From Williamsia soli (GTDB lineage: Bacteria > Actinomycetota > Actinomycetes > Mycobacteriales > Mycobacteriaceae): a stretch of DNA of 64,000 nt. Where the stretch lies: the NCBI RefSeq assembly GCF_017377795.1, contig NZ_JAFRDR010000010.1, positions 62,001-126,000 of the forward strand, given 5' to 3'. Made by a program: the position numbers and the translations under genes. Positions 18,027-25,572 of this stretch are shown here, one piece after another. The first letter of the stretch is position 1. Each line of letters opens with the position of its first letter. The notes beneath the pieces were generated by a model. It did no database searches. It saw only the letters and a program-made list of their open reading frames with translations, and had not been told where the DNA came from.

Positions 18027-19139
18027 TCAAGCTCGACGCCACACGCACCGTTCGACCAAAGCGGTCAGTGCGGCCCGGGTGAGGTCGTCGACGGGTAGGT
18101 ACTCCAAGATCTCCATGGCGTTGCCCGTCAGCTCGCCGATCTTGTCCTCGACGGCGGCGTCGGCCCCCGTGTCGGTGAGCACCGACCGCACCGCCTCGAG
18201 ATCAGCGTCCCCGACTGCAGGGTTACCGAGAGCGTGTCGGAGTATCTCCTTCTGGGACTTGCTTGCCCGGGACTCGGCAACGGCCATCAGCAGAGTTCTC
18301 TTGCCCTCCCGGATATCGTCGAGGGCGGGTTTGCCGGTGACCTGAGGGTCGCCGAAGACACCGAGAAGGTCGTCGCGAAGCTGGAAGGCTGCGCCGGCGG
18401 TCAGTCCGATCTGGTCGTAGAGGTGGAGCAGTTCGTCGTCACCTCCGGCAATGGCCGCGCCGAGACAGAGCGGATGGCTGATCGTGTACTTCGCGCTCTT
18501 CAGTTCGAGGATGAGGTCGGTGCGCCGGCGCGAGGTGGTGGCCTCGGTTTGGCTGAGCATGTCCAGGTACTGGCCGGCGTAGGCTTCGTCGCGCATCTGC
18601 GACCACATGGCCCGGACAGTGCGACGTGTCCGGGAGTCCAGCGAGTCGGTGGACATCGCCGCCAGGTCGTCGGACCACGACAGACACATGTCACCCACCA
18701 GAATGGCGGCGGCGGAACCGTGGTTGTCGGCGTCCCCGAGTCGCTGCTCGTGGGTGTGCTCGTCGGCGAACTGGCGGTGCACCGTGGGGAGTCCGCGACG
18801 GGTGTCACTTTTGTCCATCAGATCGTCGTGGATCAGCGCAGCGAGATGGAAGAGCTCGATCGCGGCGGCAATCTCGGGCACGCCCTCGACCAGATCGCCT
18901 CCGGTTGCGCCGTACGACCCCCACATGCAGAACTGAGCGCGGATCCGCTTCCCGCGATCGAGCATGTCCGCGATCGCTGTCGTCAACGAGGTGACCTCGG
19001 CACTCATCTCACCCATCGCCTCGGAGTGTCCGGCGACGTGCGACGTCAAGACGTCGCTCACGGAGTCCAAGAACGTACGGTTCCGTTCCTCGACCAGGCC
19101 GTTTGTGATCGGCGCCGCGTGCTGGTCAATCGACATCAT
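18027..19139 (-). CDS. crtE: Polyprenyl diphosphate synthase (GGPP synthase)
   Basis: 370 residues. First Asp-rich motif DDLMD at residues 105-109 followed by RRGLPTVH, and a second motif in LRDDLLGVFGDPQVTGKP near residue 256. Chain-length control is not certain, but location beside crtB-crtI makes geranylgeranyl diphosphate the likely product. ATG at 19139 with GAAGGA upstream. Encoded convergent to crtBI rather than in one operon. No lycopene cyclase or C50 elongase lies in the window, so the final pigment is unknown. Confidence 0.9.
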   Translation of the reverse strand: MMSIDQHAAPITNGLVEERNRTFLDSVSDVLTSHVAGHSEAMGEMSAEVTSLTTAIADMLDRGKRIRAQFCMWGSYGATGGDLVEGVPEIAAAIELFHLAALIHDDLMDKSDTRRGLPTVHRQFADEHTHEQRLGDADNHGSAAAILVGDMCLSWSDDLAAMSTDSLDSRTRRTVRAMWSQMRDEAYAGQYLDMLSQTEATTSRRRTDLILELKSAKYTISHPLCLGAAIAGGDDELLHLYDQIGLTAGAAFQLRDDLLGVFGDPQVTGKPALDDIREGKRTLLMAVAESRASKSQKEILRHALGNPAVGDADLEAVRSVLTDTGADAAVEDKIGELTGNAMEILEYLPVDDLTRAALTALVERCVWRRA

Positions 19140-19329
19140 CTGACGTCCTTCGTTCCGGCGTAAGTTCAGTTACCAAAGGGGTGCTCAACTCCTTCGGAGC
19201 CGCCTACCGGATCGGATGGGTCCGGTGATGGGAGAAACTTTCGCCGAACTCGGGTGGGCTCCGCCGAACACCGGCGCGGTAGGGGGCGGACTGGTTCCGC
19301 GCGGACGATCTGAGCCCACGTGTGTCGCG

Positions 19330-20283
19330 TCAGTCGGTGACCGGCGGGTTGCGTGGATAGGGATCAACCGAGCCGGAGCGCAGCGCCGTTGCACGGCTGA
19401 CCACCTGTTCGATGGTGACCACCGTTCGCCGGCCGGTGTGCCCGTCGTCGCCGGGCATGGCCGGCTTCGCGGACCATTCGGTCTGTACGCTGCCGCTGAC
19501 GTGTAGGTACCGGCCGGTGTCGAAGTCGATGAACAACAACGCTGCTTCCGGGTCGACTTCGAAGTTTCCCAGTGTGTTGAACATGTTGTTGCCGGGGTAG
19601 TCGGGCCACCACAGGTTGCGGGGACCTTCAACCCGGACGAACCCGGGTGGTCCGCCGCGGTGAGAGGTGTCGGTGCCCCGGATCGGATGGGTGCTGCCCA
19701 CGAGAAAGGTGTCCGCGGTGCGGATCAGATCCAGGTCGGCGGCTGCCGCGCTCTGGCCGCGGCGTATATCGGAGCTACTGCCGGTGTTTACTGTCCCGTC
19801 GTTCTCTGTACCCACCTCCCGATGCTGGATGTATTGGGGGCAGTTGCCGTACGCCTGCTCGACGTCGATGGACAGCCTGCTGTCCGTCGCGGAGGTGAGC
19901 GTTCCGTTGATGCGCACTCGTCGTCGCGTGGCGAAGTCTATGACGAGAAGTCCGACGGGCTGGCCAGGTGCGAGTCGATGCAGCGGGTCGCCGAGGGCGG
20001 GGGAATCGTCGATGGTCAGGGTCGTCGACGTGGCGGCAGCAAGGAACCCGGGAGCGCCGGTCAGTGCTGTGGTCCAGAGCCTGCCGTCTGTGTCGCGAGC
20101 GGTGATGGCGGCGAAGGTTCGCGCGCTGAGGAACTGGGCGAGGCCGCCGCTGAGTTCACCAGGGTCGAGCATCCCCTCGAACCTGGCTGCCTGGGTGCTC
20201 ACTCCGGCACGATGTTGCACCGCCAGTTCGCCTTCGTGGAACCCGGTGGGTGATGGTCGAAGGTGCTCATGGCGTCCGATCAT
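19330..20283 (-). CDS. Split-barrel flavoprotein (pyridoxamine 5'-phosphate oxidase family)
   Basis: 317 residues, apparently two tandem split-barrel units. The first is RTFAAITARDTDGRLWTTAL with the LLVIDFATRRRVRINGTL strand; the second is ADTFLVGSTHP ... HRGGPPGFVRV and LLFIDFDTGRYLHVSGSV. Each repeats the same strand pattern, so an internal duplication is likely. Predicted flavin or F420/heme binding; the real substrate is unknown. Its start lies 10 bp after the stop of a 3Fe-4S-type ferredoxin gene, which makes an electron-transfer partnership plausible. Confidence 0.8.
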   Translation of the reverse strand: MIGRHEHLRPSPTGFHEGELAVQHRAGVSTQAARFEGMLDPGELSGGLAQFLSARTFAAITARDTDGRLWTTALTGAPGFLAAATSTTLTIDDSPALGDPLHRLAPGQPVGLLVIDFATRRRVRINGTLTSATDSRLSIDVEQAYGNCPQYIQHREVGTENDGTVNTGSSSDIRRGQSAAAADLDLIRTADTFLVGSTHPIRGTDTSHRGGPPGFVRVEGPRNLWWPDYPGNNMFNTLGNFEVDPEAALLFIDFDTGRYLHVSGSVQTEWSAKPAMPGDDGHTGRRTVVTIEQVVSRATALRSGSVDPYPRNPPVTD

Positions 20284-20293
20284 AAAGACACGG

Positions 20294-20485
20294 TCAGTCC
20301 TCGATCGTCAGCGCCGATTTGGGACAGCTGGTGACCACGAGTCGCATTTCTTCGCGCCGATCGGCCGGAACGTCGGACTGTAGGACGACCAAATAGTCGT
20401 CATCGTCGAGATCGAACACATCTGGAGCCATGCCCACGCAGACACCATTGGACTCGCAGAGGTCAAAGTCGGCCTTGATCTTCAT
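20294..20485 (-). CDS. Ferredoxin, single-cluster (3Fe-4S type)
   Basis: 63 residues, acidic. First cysteine pair in DLCESNGVCVGMAPDVF, last cysteine in VVTSCPKSALTIED. The missing middle cysteine of the usual CxxCxxC run suggests a [3Fe-4S] cluster, as in ferredoxins that feed actinobacterial cytochromes P450 and other oxidoreductases. No P450 is encoded nearby. GGAGGG lies 13 nt before the ATG. The flavoprotein gene follows after 10 bp. Confidence 0.9.
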   Translation of the reverse strand: MKIKADFDLCESNGVCVGMAPDVFDLDDDDYLVVLQSDVPADRREEMRLVVTSCPKSALTIED

Positions 20486-20611
20486 GGGTGTGTTTGTCCC
20501 TCCGTTGCTGGATCCTGGGGTTCACCAGAAGTGCTGTGCACTCGCACAGCTTAGCGGTGCTCGATACGTAGATGTCGAGAGTTCGGGCAGAACTGCCGGG
20601 GCAGCTCCGGG

Positions 20612-22345
20612 TCAACGCACAGATTGCCCGCTGTCGACTCGGATCGGCACCGTGTCGTCCCACGGCTGGCGCGTCACCATGTCGGCCACTCGCACCGAGC
20701 CACGTTCGAACTCGCCGGTCGCCGCATCGACCAAGCGGTAGGCCTGAGTTGATGTGTGGATGGGCTGGGCGTCCAGCAACACGATCCGGACCTCCCCGGG
20801 TTCGAAGTGACAGCGCTCGTGCAGCGCGCCGATGAGTTGTTCGTTGCTCAGGTGACCGTCGCCGAAGTTCCACCCCATGGCCATGCTGCAGATTCGTTCA
20901 CCGTCGGTGAGCATGTAACTCTCTTCGGGATGGCCGGCCATGGCGCGATGAGCGAGGGTGAACAGGGCGCGGCCATGAGTGTTCATTGCGCGGAACGCGT
21001 ACCCCAGATACAGCGGTATCTGCGCGCCTTCCTTGCCGTACACGCGCTCCAACTGTGCGGCGGGCATCGCGGCGATGGAGATGATTCCGTCTTCGATCTT
21101 CTGGGAGGCAGAAGGTTTGACGCACCAGAGGGTGGTGTCCCAGTTGCCCGCGTAGTACCGCATGCCGAAAAGAAACGAGATCTTGCTCGGGAACAGGTTT
21201 CCCAGGACGACGATACCGGCGACGACCACGAACAGGATTGCCACGGGGACAGGATTGTCGACATCGGACAAGCCGGTCTCGGCATGGCCGATGAACAGGG
21301 TGATCACGCCGAAGATCATGAAGACGTTCCACTCCAACGGAACTCCCATCGGTATGGCCGTGAGGATCCCCAGATGAAAACAGATCATGATGGTCGCGGC
21401 CACCGCCGTCAGCCATCCGCCGCCCGAGAAGAACAGAAGCAATGGAACGAGCATCTCGATCGCGGTGGATGTGTGGGCGAAAATGCGGGCGAGTTTGCCG
21501 GGTCTCAAGTCGTCGGGAAAGTGTTCGAAGAACTTTCGTTTGAGGTAGCGGGTTCTGACGACCGGACTGTTCGACATCATCGTCGCCATCACAAATGGGA
21601 AGTGCTTGTTGAGTTTTGACGTTGCCGCCCCGATCCAGATCACCAGGAAGACGAGCTTGGCCGCGACGACCATGTCGACGCCGCTGAACAAGAATGTGAC
21701 GGTCAGTGTCGCGTACACCTCGCCGCGAGCGGCCAGGAAGATGGTCTTGTCGCGAAGGCCGACCAGCACCACGATGACGAGGATGACCGCGATCAGCCAG
21801 ATGGGCAGCGTGCCGACTGCGCTGTCCAATGCTGGTATCGGGCCGGTGCCGTTGGAGAACAGCGCGATGGTGATCATCACCAGGAGCGCCGCGTAGAGCA
21901 CCACGTCCACGGGGGTGCGGGTGTCGCCGGCCGTCAACGGAATTCTCGTGGGCCACGGCGGCTGGCGAATGGTGCTGGGACGCAACCAGTACAAGATGGA
22001 TCCGAGTGGCGGGAAGAAGCGATTGTTGAGAGGCCCGAAGCCGCATCCGAGGCCGACGACCTCGAAGAGCATTGTGTACAGCACTATCTTCTGGAAGACG
22101 ATCGGCTCGGTCCACCAGGCGCCGACGTTTGTGAAACCGTCTATCCCGTCGGTGGTGAGTACGAGGAGCCAGCCCACGAGGACGTATAGAACAATCTTGA
22201 CCACGTAGAACAGGTGGAGCACCACCGGAGTGCCGAAACCTATCTCGGCCCAGTGTTGTGCCATGGGGCGAATCTTTTCCGCCCGGGTTCCTTTACTCCA
22301 TTCGGCAAGGTCGACGACCGGTAAATCGGGTTTGAGGAAACCCAT
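20612..22345 (-). CDS. DUF3556 polytopic membrane protein
   Basis: 577 residues from ATG 22345, chosen because AAAGGGG lies 9 nt upstream and the protein then begins MGFLKPDLPVVDLAEW, typical for the family. About 10 membrane helices lie between residues 45 and 400. Motifs include GPLNNRFFPPLGSILYWLRP and GVPLEWNVFMIFG. The C-terminal ~170 residues are soluble. Function unknown; the membrane part loosely recalls HTTM/carboxylase-like proteins (inference). It is upstream of the ferredoxin and flavoprotein genes on the same strand (gap 127 bp). A perfect palindrome lies about 190 bp before its start. Confidence 0.85.
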   Translation of the reverse strand: MGFLKPDLPVVDLAEWSKGTRAEKIRPMAQHWAEIGFGTPVVLHLFYVVKIVLYVLVGWLLVLTTDGIDGFTNVGAWWTEPIVFQKIVLYTMLFEVVGLGCGFGPLNNRFFPPLGSILYWLRPSTIRQPPWPTRIPLTAGDTRTPVDVVLYAALLVMITIALFSNGTGPIPALDSAVGTLPIWLIAVILVIVVLVGLRDKTIFLAARGEVYATLTVTFLFSGVDMVVAAKLVFLVIWIGAATSKLNKHFPFVMATMMSNSPVVRTRYLKRKFFEHFPDDLRPGKLARIFAHTSTAIEMLVPLLLFFSGGGWLTAVAATIMICFHLGILTAIPMGVPLEWNVFMIFGVITLFIGHAETGLSDVDNPVPVAILFVVVAGIVVLGNLFPSKISFLFGMRYYAGNWDTTLWCVKPSASQKIEDGIISIAAMPAAQLERVYGKEGAQIPLYLGYAFRAMNTHGRALFTLAHRAMAGHPEESYMLTDGERICSMAMGWNFGDGHLSNEQLIGALHERCHFEPGEVRIVLLDAQPIHTSTQAYRLVDAATGEFERGSVRVADMVTRQPWDDTVPIRVDSGQSVR

Positions 22346-22753
22346 CAGAAGAACCCCTTTCGTGACACCGACGAAAAGTTGTGCCACAGTGCGCCCGCGC
22401 CGCGCACTCCATTCTCGAACAATGGGTAGTAGTCGTTCGCCGGCCGCGATGGCCCGGGCTGCCCGATTGACCAGAGCCTGTGTTTGCTCACCTTCGGTTG
22501 CGGAGCGAGTGTTGAATTGGGCGCGCCGCGAATACATCCAGACATGTGTCTGGATGCTATTCCATCTGGGATGCGCGACGAGGCCGAATCGGCGCGATTT
22601 CGATGATGTGCTGTCGGTCGAACCAAGGGCCGGATCGAGCATCGCCAAAACGTCGCTTCATCGGATCTGGGGGCGTAAGCCGGGTTAGCCTTTTGTCTAC
22701 GTTCCGACCACCTGGCGCGGGATGCCCTCCACAACACAAGGTGAGGTCCCAAG
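22346..22753. other. 408-bp divergent region between DUF3556 and permease genes
   Basis: No supported gene. Frames on both strands are open for parts of it but lack family features or ribosome sites. It holds the promoters of two divergent genes and the operator at 22535-22556. Confidence 0.55.
22535..22556. promoter_or_regulatory. Perfect 22-bp palindromic operator
   Basis: Arms CATCCAGACA (22535-22544) and TGTCTGGATG (22547-22556) are exact reverse complements around a 2-nt spacer. Size and symmetry fit a TetR/GntR-type dimer site. It is 190 bp from the DUF3556 start and 198 bp from the permease start. No regulator gene is adjacent, so the binder is encoded elsewhere. Confidence 0.65.
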
Positions 22754-24238
22754 GTGGCACAGTCCCCGGCCGACGACCCGACGTCGAACAATCCGCCGCA
22801 CGTCGGCAACTCCGACACCGAGCTGAAGCGAACCCTCGGAGGTTTCCAGGTTTTCGCGATCTCGTTCGCGTTCATCTCGGTGGCGGTGGGCGTCTTCGCC
22901 ACCTACGGGCAGGTGCTGACCACTGCAGGGCCTGTCGGAATCTGGCTGTGGGTGATCGCCGCGATCGGTCAGACGTTGGTCGCACTGGTGGTGGCCCAGT
23001 TCGCCGCCCGGATCGCTTTGAGCGGGTCCTCGTATCAGTGGGCCTCTCGGCTGGCCAATCCCAAGGTCGGATGGCTGTTCGGGTGGCTCACGTTCTGGTA
23101 CCTGGCCACCGCAGTCGTGGCGATGGACAACGCGCTGGCGAGTCAGGCGTTCATGCCGCTGGTCGGGATGGATGAGAACGAAGACACCGCCCGGATCATC
23201 ACGGTGGTGGTCATGATCATCCAGGTGGTGATGGTCATCGCCTCGACGCGGCTGCTCGGCCTGATCACATCGGGCGCGGTGGCGGCAGAGATCGGGATCG
23301 TCGTGATCTTGGTGCTCGCGTTGGCGGCAGTTGTGGTGTTCACCAGCAGCGGTGATGTCGGCAATCTGACCTCGCGTGGGGTCACCGAGGGCGAGGCCAA
23401 CTACTTTGCGGTCGGTGGCGGTCTGATGGCCGGAATGTTGATGGGAATGACCACGCTCGTCGGATTCGACTCTGCAGCCAACCTCGCCGAGGAGGCCAAA
23501 GACCCGTTCCGTAGTGTGCCGCGCGCGATCGTCGGATCGGTCCTCGCAGCCGGGATCGCCGGACTGGTGTTCCTGATCGCACTCACCGTCGCGATCGAAG
23601 ACGTGGAAGAGGCGAGCGCCGATGGCTCACCGGTTGCGGCCATCATCCGAGAACAGCTCGGACCGGTGGCGGAACGAATCCTGCTGGCGGTCATCGTCTT
23701 CGCCATCTTCGGCGGCGGGATGGTGGTAATGGCTGCCTGTTCGAGGCAGGCGTTTGCCATGGCTCGAGACGAACGTTTTCCTGCCCACAAGTTGCTGCGA
23801 AAGGTGAACCCTCGAACACAGACCCCGGTGTCCGCGACAATCCTCGTCCTGATGATCGGTGTGGCGCTGATGGTCTTGCTTCCTGGTGATGCCTTGATCG
23901 ATCTGTTGGTCGGTGGCACCGTACTGCCGGCCATCATCTACGGCGGGATCGTGATCTTGTACCTGGTGGTACGAAAACGACTGGAGGTCAGGGAAGGTGG
24001 ATTCAGCCTCGGCCGCTTCGAAGTCCCCGTCGCTGTCGTGGCGTTGATCTGGGTGGCAGTGGCGATCTTCGTTCTCGTGACACCTGAGGAAGCTCGTATC
24101 CCCGTTCTGATAGTGCTCGGCCTGGTCGCCGCGGGCGCGCTTTATTTCGTGAAATTGATGATCTTCAACCGAGGGGTCCTCGAAACGGAACCATCGGGCG
24201 GAGACGCAGTGCATCTCGACCCCGAGCCGGCCGGCTGA
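22754..24238 (+). CDS. APC-family amino acid/amine permease (copy 2)
   Basis: 494 residues, 12 helices. It shares long identical blocks with the copy at 12803-14305: GSSYQWASRLANPK, FMPLVGMDENEDTARIITVV, FDSAANLAEEAKDPFRSVPR, KVNPRTQTP, GGFSLGRFEVP and the C-terminal VLETEPSGGDAV. GTG start at 22754. Unlike copy 1 it has no coupled oxidase. Its 3' end is 27 bp from the convergent kinase gene. The pair forms an inverted duplication around the carotenoid genes. Confidence 0.9.
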   Translation: MAQSPADDPTSNNPPHVGNSDTELKRTLGGFQVFAISFAFISVAVGVFATYGQVLTTAGPVGIWLWVIAAIGQTLVALVVAQFAARIALSGSSYQWASRLANPKVGWLFGWLTFWYLATAVVAMDNALASQAFMPLVGMDENEDTARIITVVVMIIQVVMVIASTRLLGLITSGAVAAEIGIVVILVLALAAVVVFTSSGDVGNLTSRGVTEGEANYFAVGGGLMAGMLMGMTTLVGFDSAANLAEEAKDPFRSVPRAIVGSVLAAGIAGLVFLIALTVAIEDVEEASADGSPVAAIIREQLGPVAERILLAVIVFAIFGGGMVVMAACSRQAFAMARDERFPAHKLLRKVNPRTQTPVSATILVLMIGVALMVLLPGDALIDLLVGGTVLPAIIYGGIVILYLVVRKRLEVREGGFSLGRFEVPVAVVALIWVAVAIFVLVTPEEARIPVLIVLGLVAAGALYFVKLMIFNRGVLETEPSGGDAVHLDPEPAG

Positions 24239-24265
24239 TGTGCGGTGCCGCGTCGACTCGGCAGC

Positions 24266-25495
24266 TCAGTCTTTGTTGCCGTTGTTCTCTTTCGGCTTCT
24301 TCTCCTTGGTGTTCCCGTTCCCAGGGTTCGGCTCGGCCGGCGCCGGCGCCGGCGGTGGTGCGGTCTCGACGCTGGTGGGCGCTGCCGAAGGTTGGACACT
24401 CGCTGTCGAAGGTTGGACACTCGCTGACGACGGGTGAACGGTCGATGTCGACGGTTGAACACTGGAAGGAGCCGGGGTGGGGACTCCGTCATCGTCGCGG
24501 GTGAACAGCAGTACGGCCATCACTGCGACGAGGACAACGGTCAGGACGGCGACCAGGGCAGCGGCTTTCGGCAGGATGCGCGTGGCAGTTGCGGTGCCGG
24601 ACGACGCGAGCGGCGCGGGACCGGAGCTGCGGGAGGCCGGCGTGTTGGTGAATGGTGTTGTCGCGGATAGTGGTTGCGCAACTGCCGGAGCGGAGGACAT
24701 CAGCGCGCTGCGCATTGCATCGGCACCGGTGAATCGGGCGTCGGGTCGGTCGGCCATCGCTTGTTCGATCACACGGATGAGAGCAGGGTCCACGTCGGGC
24801 CGAATCGATGACAGCGGCTGAGGTTGTCGGTTCAGGATGTTCTGCGCCAACGACAGGATGTTGTCTCCGCCGAAAGGTCTACGCCCGGCGAGAGCCTCGT
24901 AACCGACGACGCCGACGGCGTACAGGTCGTCGCTCACGGTGGCAGGTCTGCCGGCGATTCGCTCGGGGCTCAGGTATGCGACGGTGCCGAGTACCTCTCC
25001 GGTCGCAGTGGGAGTTGTCTCGGCGGTCTTGGCGATGCCGAAGTCGGCGACCTTGACCGCCCCTGCTGCCGTGAACAGTACGTTGCCCGGTTTGATGTCA
25101 CGGTGCAGGATGCCGGCGGCGTGGGCGGCCGAGACCGCTGCGAGCACATCGATCAGCACCGTCCGTACCCGCTGGGGTGACATGGTTCGTTCAGAGATCT
25201 CGTCCGAGAGGGTCGGCCCCGGTAAACGCTCCATCACGATGAAGGGGATCCCACGGTCTTCGCCACTGTCGTGCACGGCAACCACGTTGGGGTGATTGAG
25301 GGTGGCTGCGGTGCGCGCTTCGGTTTCGAAGCGCAGCCGGATGTCCGGATTACTCGCGAGCTCAGGACGAAGTACTTTCACCGCAACCGGACGCTGCAGG
25401 CGCTCATCCCAGCCGTCATACACCTCGCCCATTCCGCCCTGCCCGAGCAGGGCGCGGAGTCGGTAGCGCGCAGCGAGGATATCCGGGACGGGCAT
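24266..25495 (-). CDS. Ser/Thr protein kinase, PknB-like, single-pass membrane
   Basis: 409 residues. Kinase domain about residues 10-265: LLGQGGMGEVYDG (Gly-rich loop), VAVKVLRPE (ATP lysine), HRDIKPGNVL (catalytic loop) and DFGIAK. A linker, then one membrane helix near residues 310-330 (ALVAVLTVVLVAVMAVLLF). The outer tail is short, Ser/Pro/Thr-rich and repetitive (ASVQPS units), with no PASTA repeats, and ends in a lysine-rich segment. Ligand sensing by PASTA domains is therefore not expected. Confidence 0.92.
   Translation of the reverse strand: MPVPDILAARYRLRALLGQGGMGEVYDGWDERLQRPVAVKVLRPELASNPDIRLRFETEARTAATLNHPNVVAVHDSGEDRGIPFIVMERLPGPTLSDEISERTMSPQRVRTVLIDVLAAVSAAHAAGILHRDIKPGNVLFTAAGAVKVADFGIAKTAETTPTATGEVLGTVAYLSPERIAGRPATVSDDLYAVGVVGYEALAGRRPFGGDNILSLAQNILNRQPQPLSSIRPDVDPALIRVIEQAMADRPDARFTGADAMRSALMSSAPAVAQPLSATTPFTNTPASRSSGPAPLASSGTATATRILPKAAALVAVLTVVLVAVMAVLLFTRDDDGVPTPAPSSVQPSTSTVHPSSASVQPSTASVQPSAAPTSVETAPPPAPAPAEPNPGNGNTKEKKPKENNGNKD
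24386..24427. repeat. Tandem 21-bp repeat in kinase tail
   Basis: Two back-to-back 21-bp copies (24386-24406 and 24407-24427) of CGAAGGTTGGACACTCGCTG plus one base, differing at the last position, with degenerate further copies up to about 24460. They encode the ASVQPS repeats of the kinase's extracellular tail, so copy number could vary between strains. Confidence 0.8.
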
Positions 25496-25572
25496 CTGGT
25501 TACGTTAGCGCGTGAGATGGTCATCGTCTGCCAGGCGCCGGCTGGGCCCGTGACGCACCGAGCGCCGTCCTG

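Noticed and set aside
22346-22648. Upstream extension of the DUF3556 frame
   Set aside because: Not membrane-like or family-like; a good ribosome site and the family-typical MGFLKPDLP start lie at 22345, and the operator falls in the extension.
24386-24427. Tandem repeat as a CRISPR or regulatory repeat
   Set aside because: It is in frame within the kinase gene and simply encodes a Ser/Pro-rich tail.
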